This document shows positions 42,830 through 52,291 of a DNA stretch of 64,000 bases, in pieces. Each line of letters starts with the position of its first letter. The first letter of the stretch is position 1. The position numbers and the translations under genes were made by a program. The notes below the pieces were generated by a model that ran no database searches, was not told the DNA's origin, and saw only the letters and a program-made list of their open reading frames with translations. The DNA comes from Candidatus Latescibacterota bacterium (GTDB lineage: Bacteria; Latescibacterota; UBA2968; UBA8231), in contig JAJEGS010000017.1 in the NCBI GenBank assembly GCA_022819745.1, positions 24,181 through 88,180 on the forward strand. Direction: 5' to 3'.

Positions 42830-45073
42830 TCAATCCATTTCTGCAAAGCGGCGCAACACATTCTCGGTGATGCGAGAGACATTGTTGTCGCCTCGGTGGT
42901 AAGAAAGGCAACTGCACCAACTGATAGAACCCACCGAGAATACCGCGCCGCCCTTGGGGCCTTCAAAGTACACCATGTCGGACCGCACCAAGGGATTCTG
43001 GCTGCCGCCGGTATTGGGGGCCGAGACCAACTGGTCTTCAATGGCCACCTGGTACAGATCGGTGAAACCTTCGGCCGAAGCGAGCAAGAGGGCGTGGTCG
43101 GGCGTCCCCAAGTCGCGGTCCATCCGGTCGATTTCAAAGCCGCCAGCACCGTGTTCCAGAACCAAGGCGGGAAAGTCGCCAATCAATTCCTCGGGAGCCA
43201 CCCCCTTAAAGATAAAGGCCGCCCTCGGATCCAAACTGTCCGGCTGCCGTCTATAGGGGCGGTTGCGGCCTCCACCCTGGGAGGTAAAACCAACGCCGAC
43301 CATTTTTTGCGGCACCCGGTTGCGAAAGCGCCAAAGGCCACCCATCTCGCCTGTGGTGCTGTGAAAGCACTCGCCGGGCGCGGCTTCCCAAGCGCGCGAG
43401 CCCCGCCAGCGCCTGACTTCGACGATGTGCGGACGCTGGGGGTCGAAGGAGGCGATCCAGTAGAAGCCGTTGCCGCCTAGGTACATCAGACGACCGCCCC
43501 CCGCCTGGTACGATTCCAGCCCCTTGAGCATGGACGCCGTCCAGTACTCTGGATGCGTGCCGGTGAGGATCACCTGATATGGCTCCAACAACTCGCTGCC
43601 TTCGCAGTGCAACTCGTCGTCGGTGATCACATCGTAGGCAAAGCCCTTGGTGTCCAGCCAGTCGAGCAAATGGAGATCGGCGTTGAGCAGGCGGGGCCAA
43701 TGCGCGGCCAAGGAGCGGGAGGGCATGCGGTACAGAGGACGAAAATTGACGATCGGCCGGCGGCGCGACGAATAGCAAACACCCGTGCCGTCGCCGTGCA
43801 GATCGTAACAACTCAAGAGCCGCTGGTCCTGCATGTACTGGTCTTGCGGGGCGGCGTCGCTACTTTCGCGCAGGTCCAGCATGGCGCGGATCGGATCGTT
43901 AAAGCGCTGGTTGGCATAGACCAAGTACGTAAGGGTCGGCACCAGAAAGGCGATGCGGGCTTGAGCCTTTTCAGGGACGACGATAAAGGGCAGATAATCC
44001 TCGGCGTCGGCGCTGGACTTCGGCGAGGCTTCGACGGACTTCGGCGAGCTCAGTCGAGTCGTGAGCTCAGCCGAACCGCTCAGTCGAGTCGTCAAGTGGG
44101 CCGCGTACACGCCGCTTGGCCAGTCTGAGGGCACGGTCCACTCGAAGGCTACATCCCACTGGGCGTCTTCGAGGTCGTCGTCGTGGAAGTGAATGGCCCC
44201 GTACTGGCTGGGGGCGACTTTGAAATCCGACTCGTCGCCGGTCCAGTTGTGCCCAGTCACAGCCCGGGTCGGCAGGTTGACCGTGCGGCCGTGGAGTTGG
44301 TTGGCCTCAGTGTCGCGCACTATTTCCGCGCCGATATCCAGAGAAAAGTCCCAGTCGGCGATCGGGGTGTCGGCGTCGGCCTCTGCCATGGAGAGCGCGC
44401 GGCCGTAGAGCCGCGGATTGTCGATCTTGCCATTGAAGTGATGAGTAGCCACCGGCCCCGCCTGAGCGGCCATCAGCAAATCCTCCTCATTCTCTCCCAC
44501 AGCGAGAGGGTCGATGGTTTTGCAAACCTCTGCTCGGGCGCGGGGCACCGGCCAGTTGGACTGTAGTTCCTGGTAGAGGTGGACAGTTCCAGTGGCCGCG
44601 TCGTAGCTGGCGGCGATACAGTGCCATTGCGCTGTGTGCAGAGCCACGCCAGTGCTCACTTTTTCCAGCCGCGTCCCATCGCCGACCCACAGAGCCAGCG
44701 ACCCATCCTCGGCGATAAAGAGGCCATAGCCCGCTTGGCCGGACAACTTGGTCAACAGCCCTTGCAGACCCTTTTGCGGCGTGGTAGGATAAATCCACGC
44801 CCGCAGGGTAAACCCATCGGGGCAATTCAACAAAGGGTGGTGCGGCACGACCGCGTACGAGCCGCTGTCGATGGCTTGGTACTGACCCGGGTACTCTCCG
44901 CTAATCGAGGATGTGAGCGCTTCAATTTTGCAGCCGGGGCCTTGGGGATTGGCATCCGTATGCCGCAGGCGCACGAGTTCGGCGCGGTACGCGGGCGCTT
45001 CGCTACTGACCATAAAGCGTATGGTCTGCCCGGGCCGCACGCTGAAACGGTCGCTGTACCCGACGATTTTCAT
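42830..45073 (-). CDS. N,N-dimethylformamidase large-subunit-like protein with LamG domain
   Basis: A 747-residue protein from the ATG at 45073. Residues about 80-240 form a LamG domain (FTLRAWIYPTTPQKG, HFNGKIDNPRLYGRAL). A beta-rich segment follows, then a glutaminase-like C-terminal region with VITDDELHCEG, VILTGTHPEYWTASMLKGLESY, GGRLMYLGGNGFYW and a final SWCSCLSYHRGDNN. This arrangement is known from the beta subunit of N,N-dimethylformamidase. A short repeated LTTRLS stretch interrupts the linker near residue 350. It heads the catabolic run; an amide-hydrolysing role is inferred. Confidence 0.7.
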   Translation of the reverse strand: MKIVGYSDRFSVRPGQTIRFMVSSEAPAYRAELVRLRHTDANPQGPGCKIEALTSSISGEYPGQYQAIDSGSYAVVPHHPLLNCPDGFTLRAWIYPTTPQKGLQGLLTKLSGQAGYGLFIAEDGSLALWVGDGTRLEKVSTGVALHTAQWHCIAASYDAATGTVHLYQELQSNWPVPRARAEVCKTIDPLAVGENEEDLLMAAQAGPVATHHFNGKIDNPRLYGRALSMAEADADTPIADWDFSLDIGAEIVRDTEANQLHGRTVNLPTRAVTGHNWTGDESDFKVAPSQYGAIHFHDDDLEDAQWDVAFEWTVPSDWPSGVYAAHLTTRLSGSAELTTRLSSPKSVEASPKSSADAEDYLPFIVVPEKAQARIAFLVPTLTYLVYANQRFNDPIRAMLDLRESSDAAPQDQYMQDQRLLSCYDLHGDGTGVCYSSRRRPIVNFRPLYRMPSRSLAAHWPRLLNADLHLLDWLDTKGFAYDVITDDELHCEGSELLEPYQVILTGTHPEYWTASMLKGLESYQAGGGRLMYLGGNGFYWIASFDPQRPHIVEVRRWRGSRAWEAAPGECFHSTTGEMGGLWRFRNRVPQKMVGVGFTSQGGGRNRPYRRQPDSLDPRAAFIFKGVAPEELIGDFPALVLEHGAGGFEIDRMDRDLGTPDHALLLASAEGFTDLYQVAIEDQLVSAPNTGGSQNPLVRSDMVYFEGPKGGAVFSVGSISWCSCLSYHRGDNNVSRITENVLRRFAEMD

Positions 45074-45160
45074 TGATTTCTCCGCGCTATTGGGGCCGTA
45101 CAACCAAGACCGAAGATAGTCTGCGATGGTCTCTAGCGCACAAGAATAGTGGAAAGCGGA

Positions 45161-45625
45161 TCACGCCGCCAAGGCTGCCAGTACCTCTTCCGGCGTCCGG
45201 TCCAGCGAGGCAAACGGATTGACCACCTGAACAGCACCGAACTCTTGGCCGTCTTGCAGATCCTCGGTCAGCAGAACCTTGCACTCGCAGGTCTGTGCAG
45301 CGGCGATGATGAGCGCGTCCCACCAGGACAGAGGAAAGCGATCCTGCAAGACCCAAGCTCGGTTCAGCATCGCTAGGTCAACGGCTATTGGTTTCCATAC
45401 TGCCAGTTCCCGTACAATTGATCGGGCCTCTGCCACATCAACCTTCAGCCGACGCTTGTTTGTGAGGGTGGCGTAGAGTTCCTGTAGAACCTGAAAACTC
45501 ACGCGACCAGAGCGGCCACGTACGAGCAGTGAGACCCACTCGTCCGCGCGAGTTTTCTTCTCGGGTTCCGAATCGTCGTGCAGATAGACGAATACGTTGG
45601 TGTCAACGAAGACCGGGACGGTCAT
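45161..45625 (-). CDS. PIN domain toxin (VapC-like)
   Basis: A 154-residue protein from the ATG at 45625. PIN acidic residues are in VFVDTNVFVYLHD, SFQVLQELYATL, LSWWDALIIAAAQ and LLTEDLQDG. It overlaps the ribbon-helix-helix antitoxin gene by 23 nt. Confidence 0.87.
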   Translation of the reverse strand: MTVPVFVDTNVFVYLHDDSEPEKKTRADEWVSLLVRGRSGRVSFQVLQELYATLTNKRRLKVDVAEARSIVRELAVWKPIAVDLAMLNRAWVLQDRFPLSWWDALIIAAAQTCECKVLLTEDLQDGQEFGAVQVVNPFASLDRTPEEVLAALAA

Positions 45626-45851
45626 ACAGTTCCTCCCGCGTCGGCTTGCGTCCGTCAATCCACTCGATTTTTCGGGGTTTCCGCGCCCGCGTCAAAAATC
45701 GTTCCATTGCGACCTCGTACTCGTCTTCCTGACGCTGCATACTTTCCAGCAGTTCGGCCAGCCATTTGGAGACGCTACGCTCGTTTTCGGCGGCCTTGAC
45801 CCGCAGCCACCGAGCGACATCCTCCGGTAGGGTGATGGTAATGTTCTTCAT
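45603..45851 (-). CDS. Ribbon-helix-helix (CopG-type) antitoxin
   Basis: An 82-residue protein from the ATG at 45851. The N-terminus MKNITITLPEDVARWLRVKAAENERSVSKWLAELL in outline is a CopG-type DNA-binding ribbon-helix-helix. The tail ends in WIDGRKPTREELYDRPGLR. It precedes and overlaps the PIN toxin. Confidence 0.85.
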   Translation of the reverse strand: MKNITITLPEDVARWLRVKAAENERSVSKWLAELLESMQRQEDEYEVAMERFLTRARKPRKIEWIDGRKPTREELYDRPGLR

Positions 45852-45986
45852 GCTAAGCCTCCAATATCTGTAGAATATAGGTGTCAAAGGACCGGGGCGG
45901 TCCGTGACGGTCTCCATAACACAAGAATAGTGAAATACGAAAATCGTGTCAATTTCGCGGACATCGACCCGTGCCATAGTAATCCT

Positions 45987-46051
45987 GAATGACTTGAATG
46001 ATTCGAGAAGCGGATCGTCTTGTTTCTACTATTCTACGTCCATCTGCGGAT
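45987..46051. repeat. Dispersed intergenic repeat, copy 3
   Basis: A shorter copy (gaatgacttgaatgattcg ... catctgcggat) with only one gcgtccatct-like unit. It ends 12 nt past the 3' end of the ABC ATPase gene. Confidence 0.7.
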
Positions 46052-46062
46052 ACAAAACGCAA

Positions 46063-46743
46063 CTACGCCAACTGCTCGTCAGAAGCAATCCGACCGTCGT
46101 GGATGCGGATCATCCGCTCGGCCTGTAGGGCAATAACCGGATCGTGGGTCACCAACAGCACGGTGTTGCCCTCCGCGTGCAAGGTATCGAAGAGAATCAT
46201 GATCTCCTCGCCGGTGCTAGAGTCGAGGTTGCCAGTCGGCTCGTCGGCCAGCAGCAGCGAAGGCCCGTTAGCTAAGGCGCGGGCAATGGCCACCCGCTGA
46301 CATTGGCCGCCGGACAACTCGGTCGGGCGGTGCGTCATGCGGTCGGCCAAGCCAACCCGCTCTAGCGCCTGAATCGCCCGTTCACGGCGCACCTTGCGGC
46401 GCTGGCCGTTGTAAATCAGCGGCAGCTCGACGTTTTGCAGGGCCGACGCACGCGGCAGCAAGTTGAAAGTCTGGAAGATGAAACCAACGCGGCTGTTGCG
46501 CACTTCGGCCAGCTCGTTGGCATTCATGCCCGACACATCCGTGCCGTCCAAGCGATACGTCCCCTCCGTGGGCGAGTCCAAGCAACCGAGGATGTTCATC
46601 AGCGTGGATTTGCCCGAGCCAGAAGGCCCCATCAGCGCGACGTATTCATTGTCCTCAATCGCCAAATCCACCGAGCGCAGGGCGTGTACTTCCTCAGTGC
46701 CGCGCACATATACCTTGCTAATGCCATTCAGTTCGATCAGCAC
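46063..46743 (-). CDS. MacB/LolD-type ABC ATPase
   Basis: A 226-residue ATP-binding subunit from the GTG at 46743. Walker A is GPSGSGKST, signature LSGGQCQR, Walker [14 protein letters not shown] and switch His in LVTHD. It follows the permease gene by 4 nt. It powers the FtsX/MacB-type permeases upstream. Confidence 0.92.
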   Translation of the reverse strand: MLIELNGISKVYVRGTEEVHALRSVDLAIEDNEYVALMGPSGSGKSTLMNILGCLDSPTEGTYRLDGTDVSGMNANELAEVRNSRVGFIFQTFNLLPRASALQNVELPLIYNGQRRKVRRERAIQALERVGLADRMTHRPTELSGGQCQRVAIARALANGPSLLLADEPTGNLDSSTGEEIMILFDTLHAEGNTVLLVTHDPVIALQAERMIRIHDGRIASDEQLA

Positions 46744-46747
46744 GAGA

Positions 46748-47971
46748 TCACTCCGAGCGCAAAGCATCCACCGGGTCGAGCCGGGCAGCGCGGGCCGCCG
46801 GATAGATGCCAAAGAAAAGACCAATCGCAATAGACAAGGCCAACACGAACAGCGTCGCCTCCGGCGAGACAATGCTGGGAAACTCCAATTCGCTGTAATG
46901 GGAAATGACGCGCGCAATGCCCTCGCCCAACCCATAGCCCGCGGCCACTCCGAGCGCTCCCCCCGTCAAGCTCAGGGCCAGCGCCTCGATCACGAATTGC
47001 CACAGCAGCGTCACTGGCTTGGCACCAAGAGCCTTGCGGATGCCAATCTCGCGGGTGCGCTCGGCCACCGACACCAGCAAAATGTTCATAATGCCAATGC
47101 CGCCGACCAACAGCGAAATCCCCGCAATCCCACCCACGACCAACTTCAACAGCAAAATGGTCTGCTCGACCTGCTCTAGGATACTGCGACCGCTGACGAT
47201 CTGATAGCTCGCTTCCGGGCCGTGGCGCTTTTTGAGTGCCTTTTCAATGGCAACGGTAATGTCGGGAACGTCTTCTTGCTCCTTGGCGTGGGCTACCATG
47301 GCTTGGATGTACTTGTTGCCGGCGAGGCGTCGCTGGGCCGTCGTCACCGGCACCAGCACTTGATCGCCCCAGTCCTCGCCAAAGGTCTGGCGATCCTCCA
47401 TGAGGCCCACTACCGTAAAGCGCTGGCCGTTGAGCTTGAGCTCGCGGCCCAAGAAGGGAGCCAAGCCAAACACCTCCTCGCGCACCTTTTTCCCAATCAC
47501 GCAGACCCGGCGCAGCTTGTCCAAGTCGGCGTTGATCAGGAAGCGGCCCTCGGCGACCTGCCAATTGTACACCTCAGAGAACTCGGGCAGGGTCCCAGCC
47601 GCCCGGCTCTGGTAGCTGGCCTTGCGATAGCGCATATTGGCCCCATGCGACATAGAGGGCAAAACTGCCGCTAAGCGGTCAGAGGATTGCTCGACCACGC
47701 TCAGGTCGTCCATAGTCAAGGGTTTAGAGCGGGGATTGGGCACCCAGCGACCGTCCTTGAGCTGCATGAATTGCGGCGAGACCATCACAAACTGCGCCCC
47801 ACCTAACTTGCCAAACTCGTCAATGACAAACTGCCGCATCCCCTCGCCAATGGACACGATGCCCACGACTGCGCCGACCCCAATCATCATGCCCAGCAAG
47901 GTCAGCGCCGTGCGCAGCTTGTTGACCCATATTTGCCCGAGGGCAATGCGGATGGATTCGAGGAAAATCAC
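46748..47971 (-). CDS. MacB/FtsX-type permease 1
   Basis: A 407-residue permease with an N-terminal membrane segment, a large periplasmic MacB_PCD domain (about 45-250) and three C-terminal helices. It has the MacB end motif [25 protein letters not shown] 40-residue block before residue 330 is identical to that in the next permease. It overlaps that gene by 4 nt. Confidence 0.9.
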   Translation of the reverse strand: MIFLESIRIALGQIWVNKLRTALTLLGMMIGVGAVVGIVSIGEGMRQFVIDEFGKLGGAQFVMVSPQFMQLKDGRWVPNPRSKPLTMDDLSVVEQSSDRLAAVLPSMSHGANMRYRKASYQSRAAGTLPEFSEVYNWQVAEGRFLINADLDKLRRVCVIGKKVREEVFGLAPFLGRELKLNGQRFTVVGLMEDRQTFGEDWGDQVLVPVTTAQRRLAGNKYIQAMVAHAKEQEDVPDITVAIEKALKKRHGPEASYQIVSGRSILEQVEQTILLLKLVVGGIAGISLLVGGIGIMNILLVSVAERTREIGIRKALGAKPVTLLWQFVIEALALSLTGGALGVAAGYGLGEGIARVISHYSELEFPSIVSPEATLFVLALSIAIGLFFGIYPAARAARLDPVDALRSE

Positions 47972-49197
47972 GTGCGACGCAGCGCTTCTACCGGGTCGAG
48001 CCGGGCAGCGCGAAAGGCGGGATAGACGCCGAAGAAAATGCCAACGGCCGATGAAAAGCCCACGGCCCAGAGCACGGACTCAGCCGAGACAATGCTGGTA
48101 AAAGGCGCGCCGGGCGCGAGCTGCTGAATGACGAAGGCCACCCCCAAGCCAAATCCGAAGCCGGTGAGGATGCCCAACAAGCCGCCGACCATGCTCAAGA
48201 CCACGGACTCGGCGAGGAACTGGCCGAGGATGTGGCGTGGCTTGGCGCCGAGAGCCTTGCGAATGCCAATCTCGCGGGTGCGCTCGGCCACCGACACCAG
48301 CAAGATGTTCATAATGCCAATCCCGCCCACCAACAGCGAAATCCCCGCAATCCCACCGCCCACTTGCTGCAAGACGCGGAAGAACTCATTGGCGTCGTCT
48401 ATCTCTCCCTGGCTAGTCTCGATCCTGAAGTCGTCGCCGTGCTCGTGGTGCCGCCGGAGGACGCGGCGCACCGCAGCGACAACCAGATCGACAGCATCCA
48501 AGTCCTCGACGAAGAGCGTGAGTTCCGAAAAGTGATCCTCTCCGCGCAACCGCTTTTGCGCCGTGGTGTACGGAACCAACACGATGTTGCCCTCACTGCG
48601 ACCAAAGCGAACGCGCTCGTCGAGCACGCCAATGACCACGTAGCGGTCGCCGTTGAGCAGTATCTCCTTGCCCAGCGGGTTGGCTCCCTGAAAGAGGGTT
48701 GCATACACATCGTCGCCGAGCAAACAGACCTTGCGGGCGAGGCGCAAGTCATCCGCGTTCAGCGGCCGACCGCCGAGCACGGGCCAGTTGAAGCCCTCGT
48801 TGAATGCAGCGGATGTGCCCGTATAACTCGCATCCACAGTGGTCTTGCCGCGCTGTAGGGAGGCATTGCCCTCGACGCTAGGCACGAGCGCGTGCAGCCC
48901 GTCGATTTCCCGCTGCATGGCCGCCATATCGGCCTCAGTCAGGTACTCCTGCCAAGGGCGGCGCACCCAGCGGCCATCCTTGCGCACCCACTGGCGCGGC
49001 GGCTCCACCTCGATCATGCCCGCCCCACCGCTGAAGACGAACTGCGAGATCACCTCGCGGCGCAATCCCTCCCCAAGCGACACCACGGCAATAATAGCCG
49101 CCACGCCAATGACAATGCCCAACAGCGTCAACAGCGAGCGCAACTTGTGCGCCCGAAGCTGAACCAATCCGGCGAAGAGGGGTTCGAGAATAGTCAT
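47968..49197 (-). CDS. MacB/FtsX-type permease 2
   Basis: A 409-residue paralogue of the downstream permease from the ATG at 49197. It has the same architecture and the closing [23 protein letters not shown]. The two permeases probably form a heterodimer. It is the last minus-strand gene before the opposite-strand AAA gene that divides this export operon. Confidence 0.9.
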   Translation of the reverse strand: MTILEPLFAGLVQLRAHKLRSLLTLLGIVIGVAAIIAVVSLGEGLRREVISQFVFSGGAGMIEVEPPRQWVRKDGRWVRRPWQEYLTEADMAAMQREIDGLHALVPSVEGNASLQRGKTTVDASYTGTSAAFNEGFNWPVLGGRPLNADDLRLARKVCLLGDDVYATLFQGANPLGKEILLNGDRYVVIGVLDERVRFGRSEGNIVLVPYTTAQKRLRGEDHFSELTLFVEDLDAVDLVVAAVRRVLRRHHEHGDDFRIETSQGEIDDANEFFRVLQQVGGGIAGISLLVGGIGIMNILLVSVAERTREIGIRKALGAKPRHILGQFLAESVVLSMVGGLLGILTGFGFGLGVAFVIQQLAPGAPFTSIVSAESVLWAVGFSSAVGIFFGVYPAFRAARLDPVEALRRT

Positions 49198-49344
49198 CAG
49201 CGTTTTTCGTCCTTCGGGTCGAAGACGCGGCAATTAAAGCGTGGAAGATAAGCCATGTAACTACAAGCCCAAAACGGCACCGAAAGTTCCTCTGCTGTTA
49301 ATTTGGCCAATGACGATCAGCCCTATCTTGCACCCCCGATGTGC

Positions 49345-49388
49345 ATTGACTAAATTTATTCATTATCCATTGACTAAATTTATATAAT
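49345..49388 (+). promoter_or_regulatory. AT-rich direct repeat and promoter-like region
   Basis: The 16-mer cattgactaaatttat occurs at 49345 and again 24 bp later at 49369. Each copy contains a TTGACT; a TATAAT lies at 49383-49388. The spacing from the nearer TTGACT is only 7 bp, so the elements may be operator-like repeats rather than a standard promoter pair. The AT content contrasts with the GC-rich surroundings. Confidence 0.45.
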
Positions 49389-49409
49389 AAATGCAACTAT
49401 AACATATCA

Positions 49410-50795
49410 ATGAACTTAGAAGAATTTCAGATTCACAATAGCCATCTCGACGGCACCTTTTCCGACCTCGACCCGCACCTCAGACGCCTGCGCGATCAGC
49501 CCCTAATCTATCGCTTTCCCCTCCTCGACCGCCTGCCGCGCGACCAGCCGGGCATTTACACGGTGGGCGGGGGCCGCCAGATTGGCAAGACGACCTTGCT
49601 CAAACAGTGGATGGCCGATCTGCTTGCAACTGGCATTGACCCAGCCCGTCTGCGCTTCTTCACCGGCGAACTCATCGACGACCACCACGCCCTAGTGCGC
49701 TTGGTATCGTCCCTACAGCGAGAAATGCCCACCGAGGGCCGACGCTATATCCTACTCGACGAAGTGACCTATATCGCCGGTTGGGACAAGGGGATCAAGT
49801 ACCTAGCTGACGCCGGCTTGCTCGAAGGCGTCGTGCTCATTGCGACCGGCTCGGACATGGCGGTCATCCAAGAAGCCCGCATGCGTTTTCCCGGCCGCAG
49901 AGGACAAGCCGCAGTGGTTGACTTTCACCTCCATCCCCTCAGCTTTGCCGCGGCTTTGGGTCTAAAGCGCTCGCTGAGCAACCAAGAGTTGCTACAACTA
50001 GCACAGCCTAGATCGCCGCTACCCGCAGAAACAGAGCAAATTCTACTCGAGGAATTTCTCGCCTACCTAGTCCACGGCGGCTTTCTCACCGCCATTAACG
50101 ATATGGCTCGCCACGACTGCATCCTTCCGGCCACATTCGCCACGTACAGCGACTGGATACGCGGCGATATGCTCAAGCGCGGCAAGCAGGAGCACTATTT
50201 GGGCGAAGTGCTGGCCGCCATTGTCCGCTGCTGCGGCACCCAGACCACTTATAACGCCTTGGCCCGCACACTCAGCATCGACCATCCCGCTACCGTGAGC
50301 GACTATATCGCCCTGCTCACCTTTATGGATGTCCTCCGCGTCCAGCCGGCCTTGCGCGAGGACAAGCTGACCGGTGCGCCGAAAAAGGCGCGCAAAATTA
50401 GCTTTTGCGATCCCTTCATTTTCCACGCCGTGCAAAGCTGGCTGCACGAGGCGCAGGACCCTTTCACCGCACAAGTGCGCCCCCTCCTCGCCGACCCCGA
50501 GCGCACCGGCCTCCTAGTAGAAGCCTGCGCCGTTGCCCATTATAGTCATCGCTATCCCACCTACTATATCAAAGGCGAGGGCGAAGTGGATATCGCCTAT
50601 GTAAAAGACGGTCGTTTTTGGCCCGTGGAAATCAAGTGGACGAGCCAGTTGCGGCCCAAGACGCTCAAACAGATCGGCAAGTACGCCAACAGCCGCATCC
50701 TCGCTCGCCGGAGTGCGCCGGAGAGCATAGGAGGTATTCCCGTCGAATTCCTACCCCAAGCCCTGTTGCGGCTAGAGCTAGAGACGCGGACTTAA
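49410..50795 (+). CDS. AAA ATPase with DUF4143 domain
   Basis: A 461-residue protein. The N-terminal AAA domain has Walker A GGGRQIGKTT near residue 53, Walker B YILLDEVTYIAGWD near 115 and sensor ATGSDMAV. A winged-helix part and C-terminal DUF4143 follow, with VDIAYVKDGRFWPVEIKW like a PD-(D/E)XK nuclease core. Such proteins are widespread accessory ATPases of uncertain role. It lies on the opposite strand inside the MacAB-type operon and overlaps the HicB-like gene end by 4 nt. Its AT-rich upstream region suggests acquisition. Confidence 0.85.
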   Translation: MNLEEFQIHNSHLDGTFSDLDPHLRRLRDQPLIYRFPLLDRLPRDQPGIYTVGGGRQIGKTTLLKQWMADLLATGIDPARLRFFTGELIDDHHALVRLVSSLQREMPTEGRRYILLDEVTYIAGWDKGIKYLADAGLLEGVVLIATGSDMAVIQEARMRFPGRRGQAAVVDFHLHPLSFAAALGLKRSLSNQELLQLAQPRSPLPAETEQILLEEFLAYLVHGGFLTAINDMARHDCILPATFATYSDWIRGDMLKRGKQEHYLGEVLAAIVRCCGTQTTYNALARTLSIDHPATVSDYIALLTFMDVLRVQPALREDKLTGAPKKARKISFCDPFIFHAVQSWLHEAQDPFTAQVRPLLADPERTGLLVEACAVAHYSHRYPTYYIKGEGEVDIAYVKDGRFWPVEIKWTSQLRPKTLKQIGKYANSRILARRSAPESIGGIPVEFLPQALLRLELETRT

Positions 50796-50989
50796 CGAGC
50801 AACCGCAACCTCGGTCTCTTCCTCATCTTCCAGCCAATCACTCACGATCCGAACTAGCTGGCGGAGTACATCTCTGGGGGCTGATCCGTGGCAACAAGGC
50901 CCTGTAATTCCAGGGCACGAACCAATAAAGACTTGATCTTCTTCCGACCACTCGACGACGAGGGGATACGATAGAGCGGTCATCATCAT
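50792..50989 (-). CDS. HicB-like small protein
   Basis: A 65-residue protein with LVVEWSEEDQVFIGSCPGITGPCCHG in outline, the HicB partial RNase H fold. There is no hicA partner. The start overlaps the macA-like stop (ATGATGATG run at 50981-50989). It may be an orphan antitoxin-like gene carried with the AAA gene. Confidence 0.6.
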   Translation of the reverse strand: MMMTALSYPLVVEWSEEDQVFIGSCPGITGPCCHGSAPRDVLRQLVRIVSDWLEDEEETEVAVAR

Positions 50990-52290
50990 TCCTCATCCTT
51001 CTCCTCATCCCCATCCTTCTCCTCGTCCTTTTGCTCCAGTTTGCTGCGAATAAGGGCTGGGTCTTCAGCGACGCGGTCGCCGCTGGCGAGGCCAGAGAGA
51101 ATTTCGAGGCGGGTCGAGGTCTCAATGCCGATGGCCAATTCCACCTCGGCGAAGGCACTGAGCGGCAGTTGCAGCACACTGTCTGGGCGCGTGCTGTCCG
51201 AGCGAGTACTGTCCGGAGCGGTAGCTAACGAATCCGGCAACTGGGCGATATACGCGACTAAGCGACCACGCGTACTCTCGCCGCGCTCGTCTTCTTCGTC
51301 CTCGTCGTCAAATACCTCCAGCACCCGTTCGACCGGCAGGTATAACGCGCTATCGCGCCGCGCAAAGAGAATGTCAATGTCGCAGGACATGCCCTGGCGC
51401 AGGCGCGGCGCGTTGTCCGTAATCTCGATCTCCGTGTCAAAGGTGACGATGGTGCTACCCTGCTTCTGCTGGCCCACCGGCGCAATCCAGCGCACCCGGC
51501 CGCGATACGTGGTGTCGGGATACGCATCCACGATAATGTCCACGTCTTGGTCGATCTCCACCCGGCCAATGTCGATTTCCGCGATGTCGCCGCGCACGAT
51601 TAGCTGGCTGGGGTCGCCGATCTCAAAAAGCATCGTCCCGCCGGAATACGACGACAGCCCAGAGGACACCACCTCGCCGATTTCCACGTTGCGACGAATG
51701 ACAATGCCGTCGATTGGGGCGAGGACGCGCACCTCGTCGAGCGCGACTTGGTCTTCTGCAAGCTGGGTGCGCTGCAAGTTGGCCTTGGTTTCGAGCATTT
51801 CGAGTTCAAGCTGGGCCAAGCGCAAACTGGTACGCGCGCGCGTCAGGCGCACCTCGGCTTCCTCAAACTGCTTGGCCGGTATCATCTTGCTGTCGAAGAG
51901 AGCCTTCTGACGCTCGAAGTTCCGCTCCTGCTCCGCTAGGTCAATTTTGCCCTGTTCCACGCCCGAGCGCTTCTGGTACAACTGCAGCGACTGATTGGGA
52001 TCTGGCTCGATGACGGCCATCAGCTCACCCGTCTCCACCCACGCGCCAGCCTCGATGGGCAAATCGCGGATTTCGCCGGCAATCGTGGATTTGACCTCCA
52101 CAGTCCGCACCAGCTCAATGCGGCCCGTTTCAGCTAGCTTATCAACGACCGCGCCCCGCTCGACGAGCGCCGTGGGATATGTCTCTTCGGCCTTTTCCTG
52201 CCGCAAGTTGAAATAGACCGCAGCTCCGACCGAGCCGGCCAAGAGCAAGAAGACGAGGCCCTTCAGCAGGCGGCGCTTCTTGGCTGCCAC
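50986..52290 (-). CDS. MacA/HlyD-type periplasmic adaptor
   Basis: A protein of about 434 residues. The N-terminal membrane anchor is LLKGLVFLLLAGSVGAAVYF. It has a coiled-coil hairpin (about 95-170), a lipoyl region (VLAPIDGIVIRRNVEIGEVVSSG) and beta-barrel domains. The C-terminal half includes a Ser/Asp-rich linker and an acidic tail. The GTG at 52290 is favoured: it follows a GGAGG and the Yip1 stop by 1 nt; a longer start at 52329 overlaps Yip1. It connects the permeases to an outer-membrane duct. Confidence 0.85.
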   Translation of the reverse strand: MAAKKRRLLKGLVFLLLAGSVGAAVYFNLRQEKAEETYPTALVERGAVVDKLAETGRIELVRTVEVKSTIAGEIRDLPIEAGAWVETGELMAVIEPDPNQSLQLYQKRSGVEQGKIDLAEQERNFERQKALFDSKMIPAKQFEEAEVRLTRARTSLRLAQLELEMLETKANLQRTQLAEDQVALDEVRVLAPIDGIVIRRNVEIGEVVSSGLSSYSGGTMLFEIGDPSQLIVRGDIAEIDIGRVEIDQDVDIIVDAYPDTTYRGRVRWIAPVGQQKQGSTIVTFDTEIEITDNAPRLRQGMSCDIDILFARRDSALYLPVERVLEVFDDEDEEDERGESTRGRLVAYIAQLPDSLATAPDSTRSDSTRPDSVLQLPLSAFAEVELAIGIETSTRLEILSGLASGDRVAEDPALIRSKLEQKDEEKDGDEEKDEE

Positions 52291-52291
52291 C

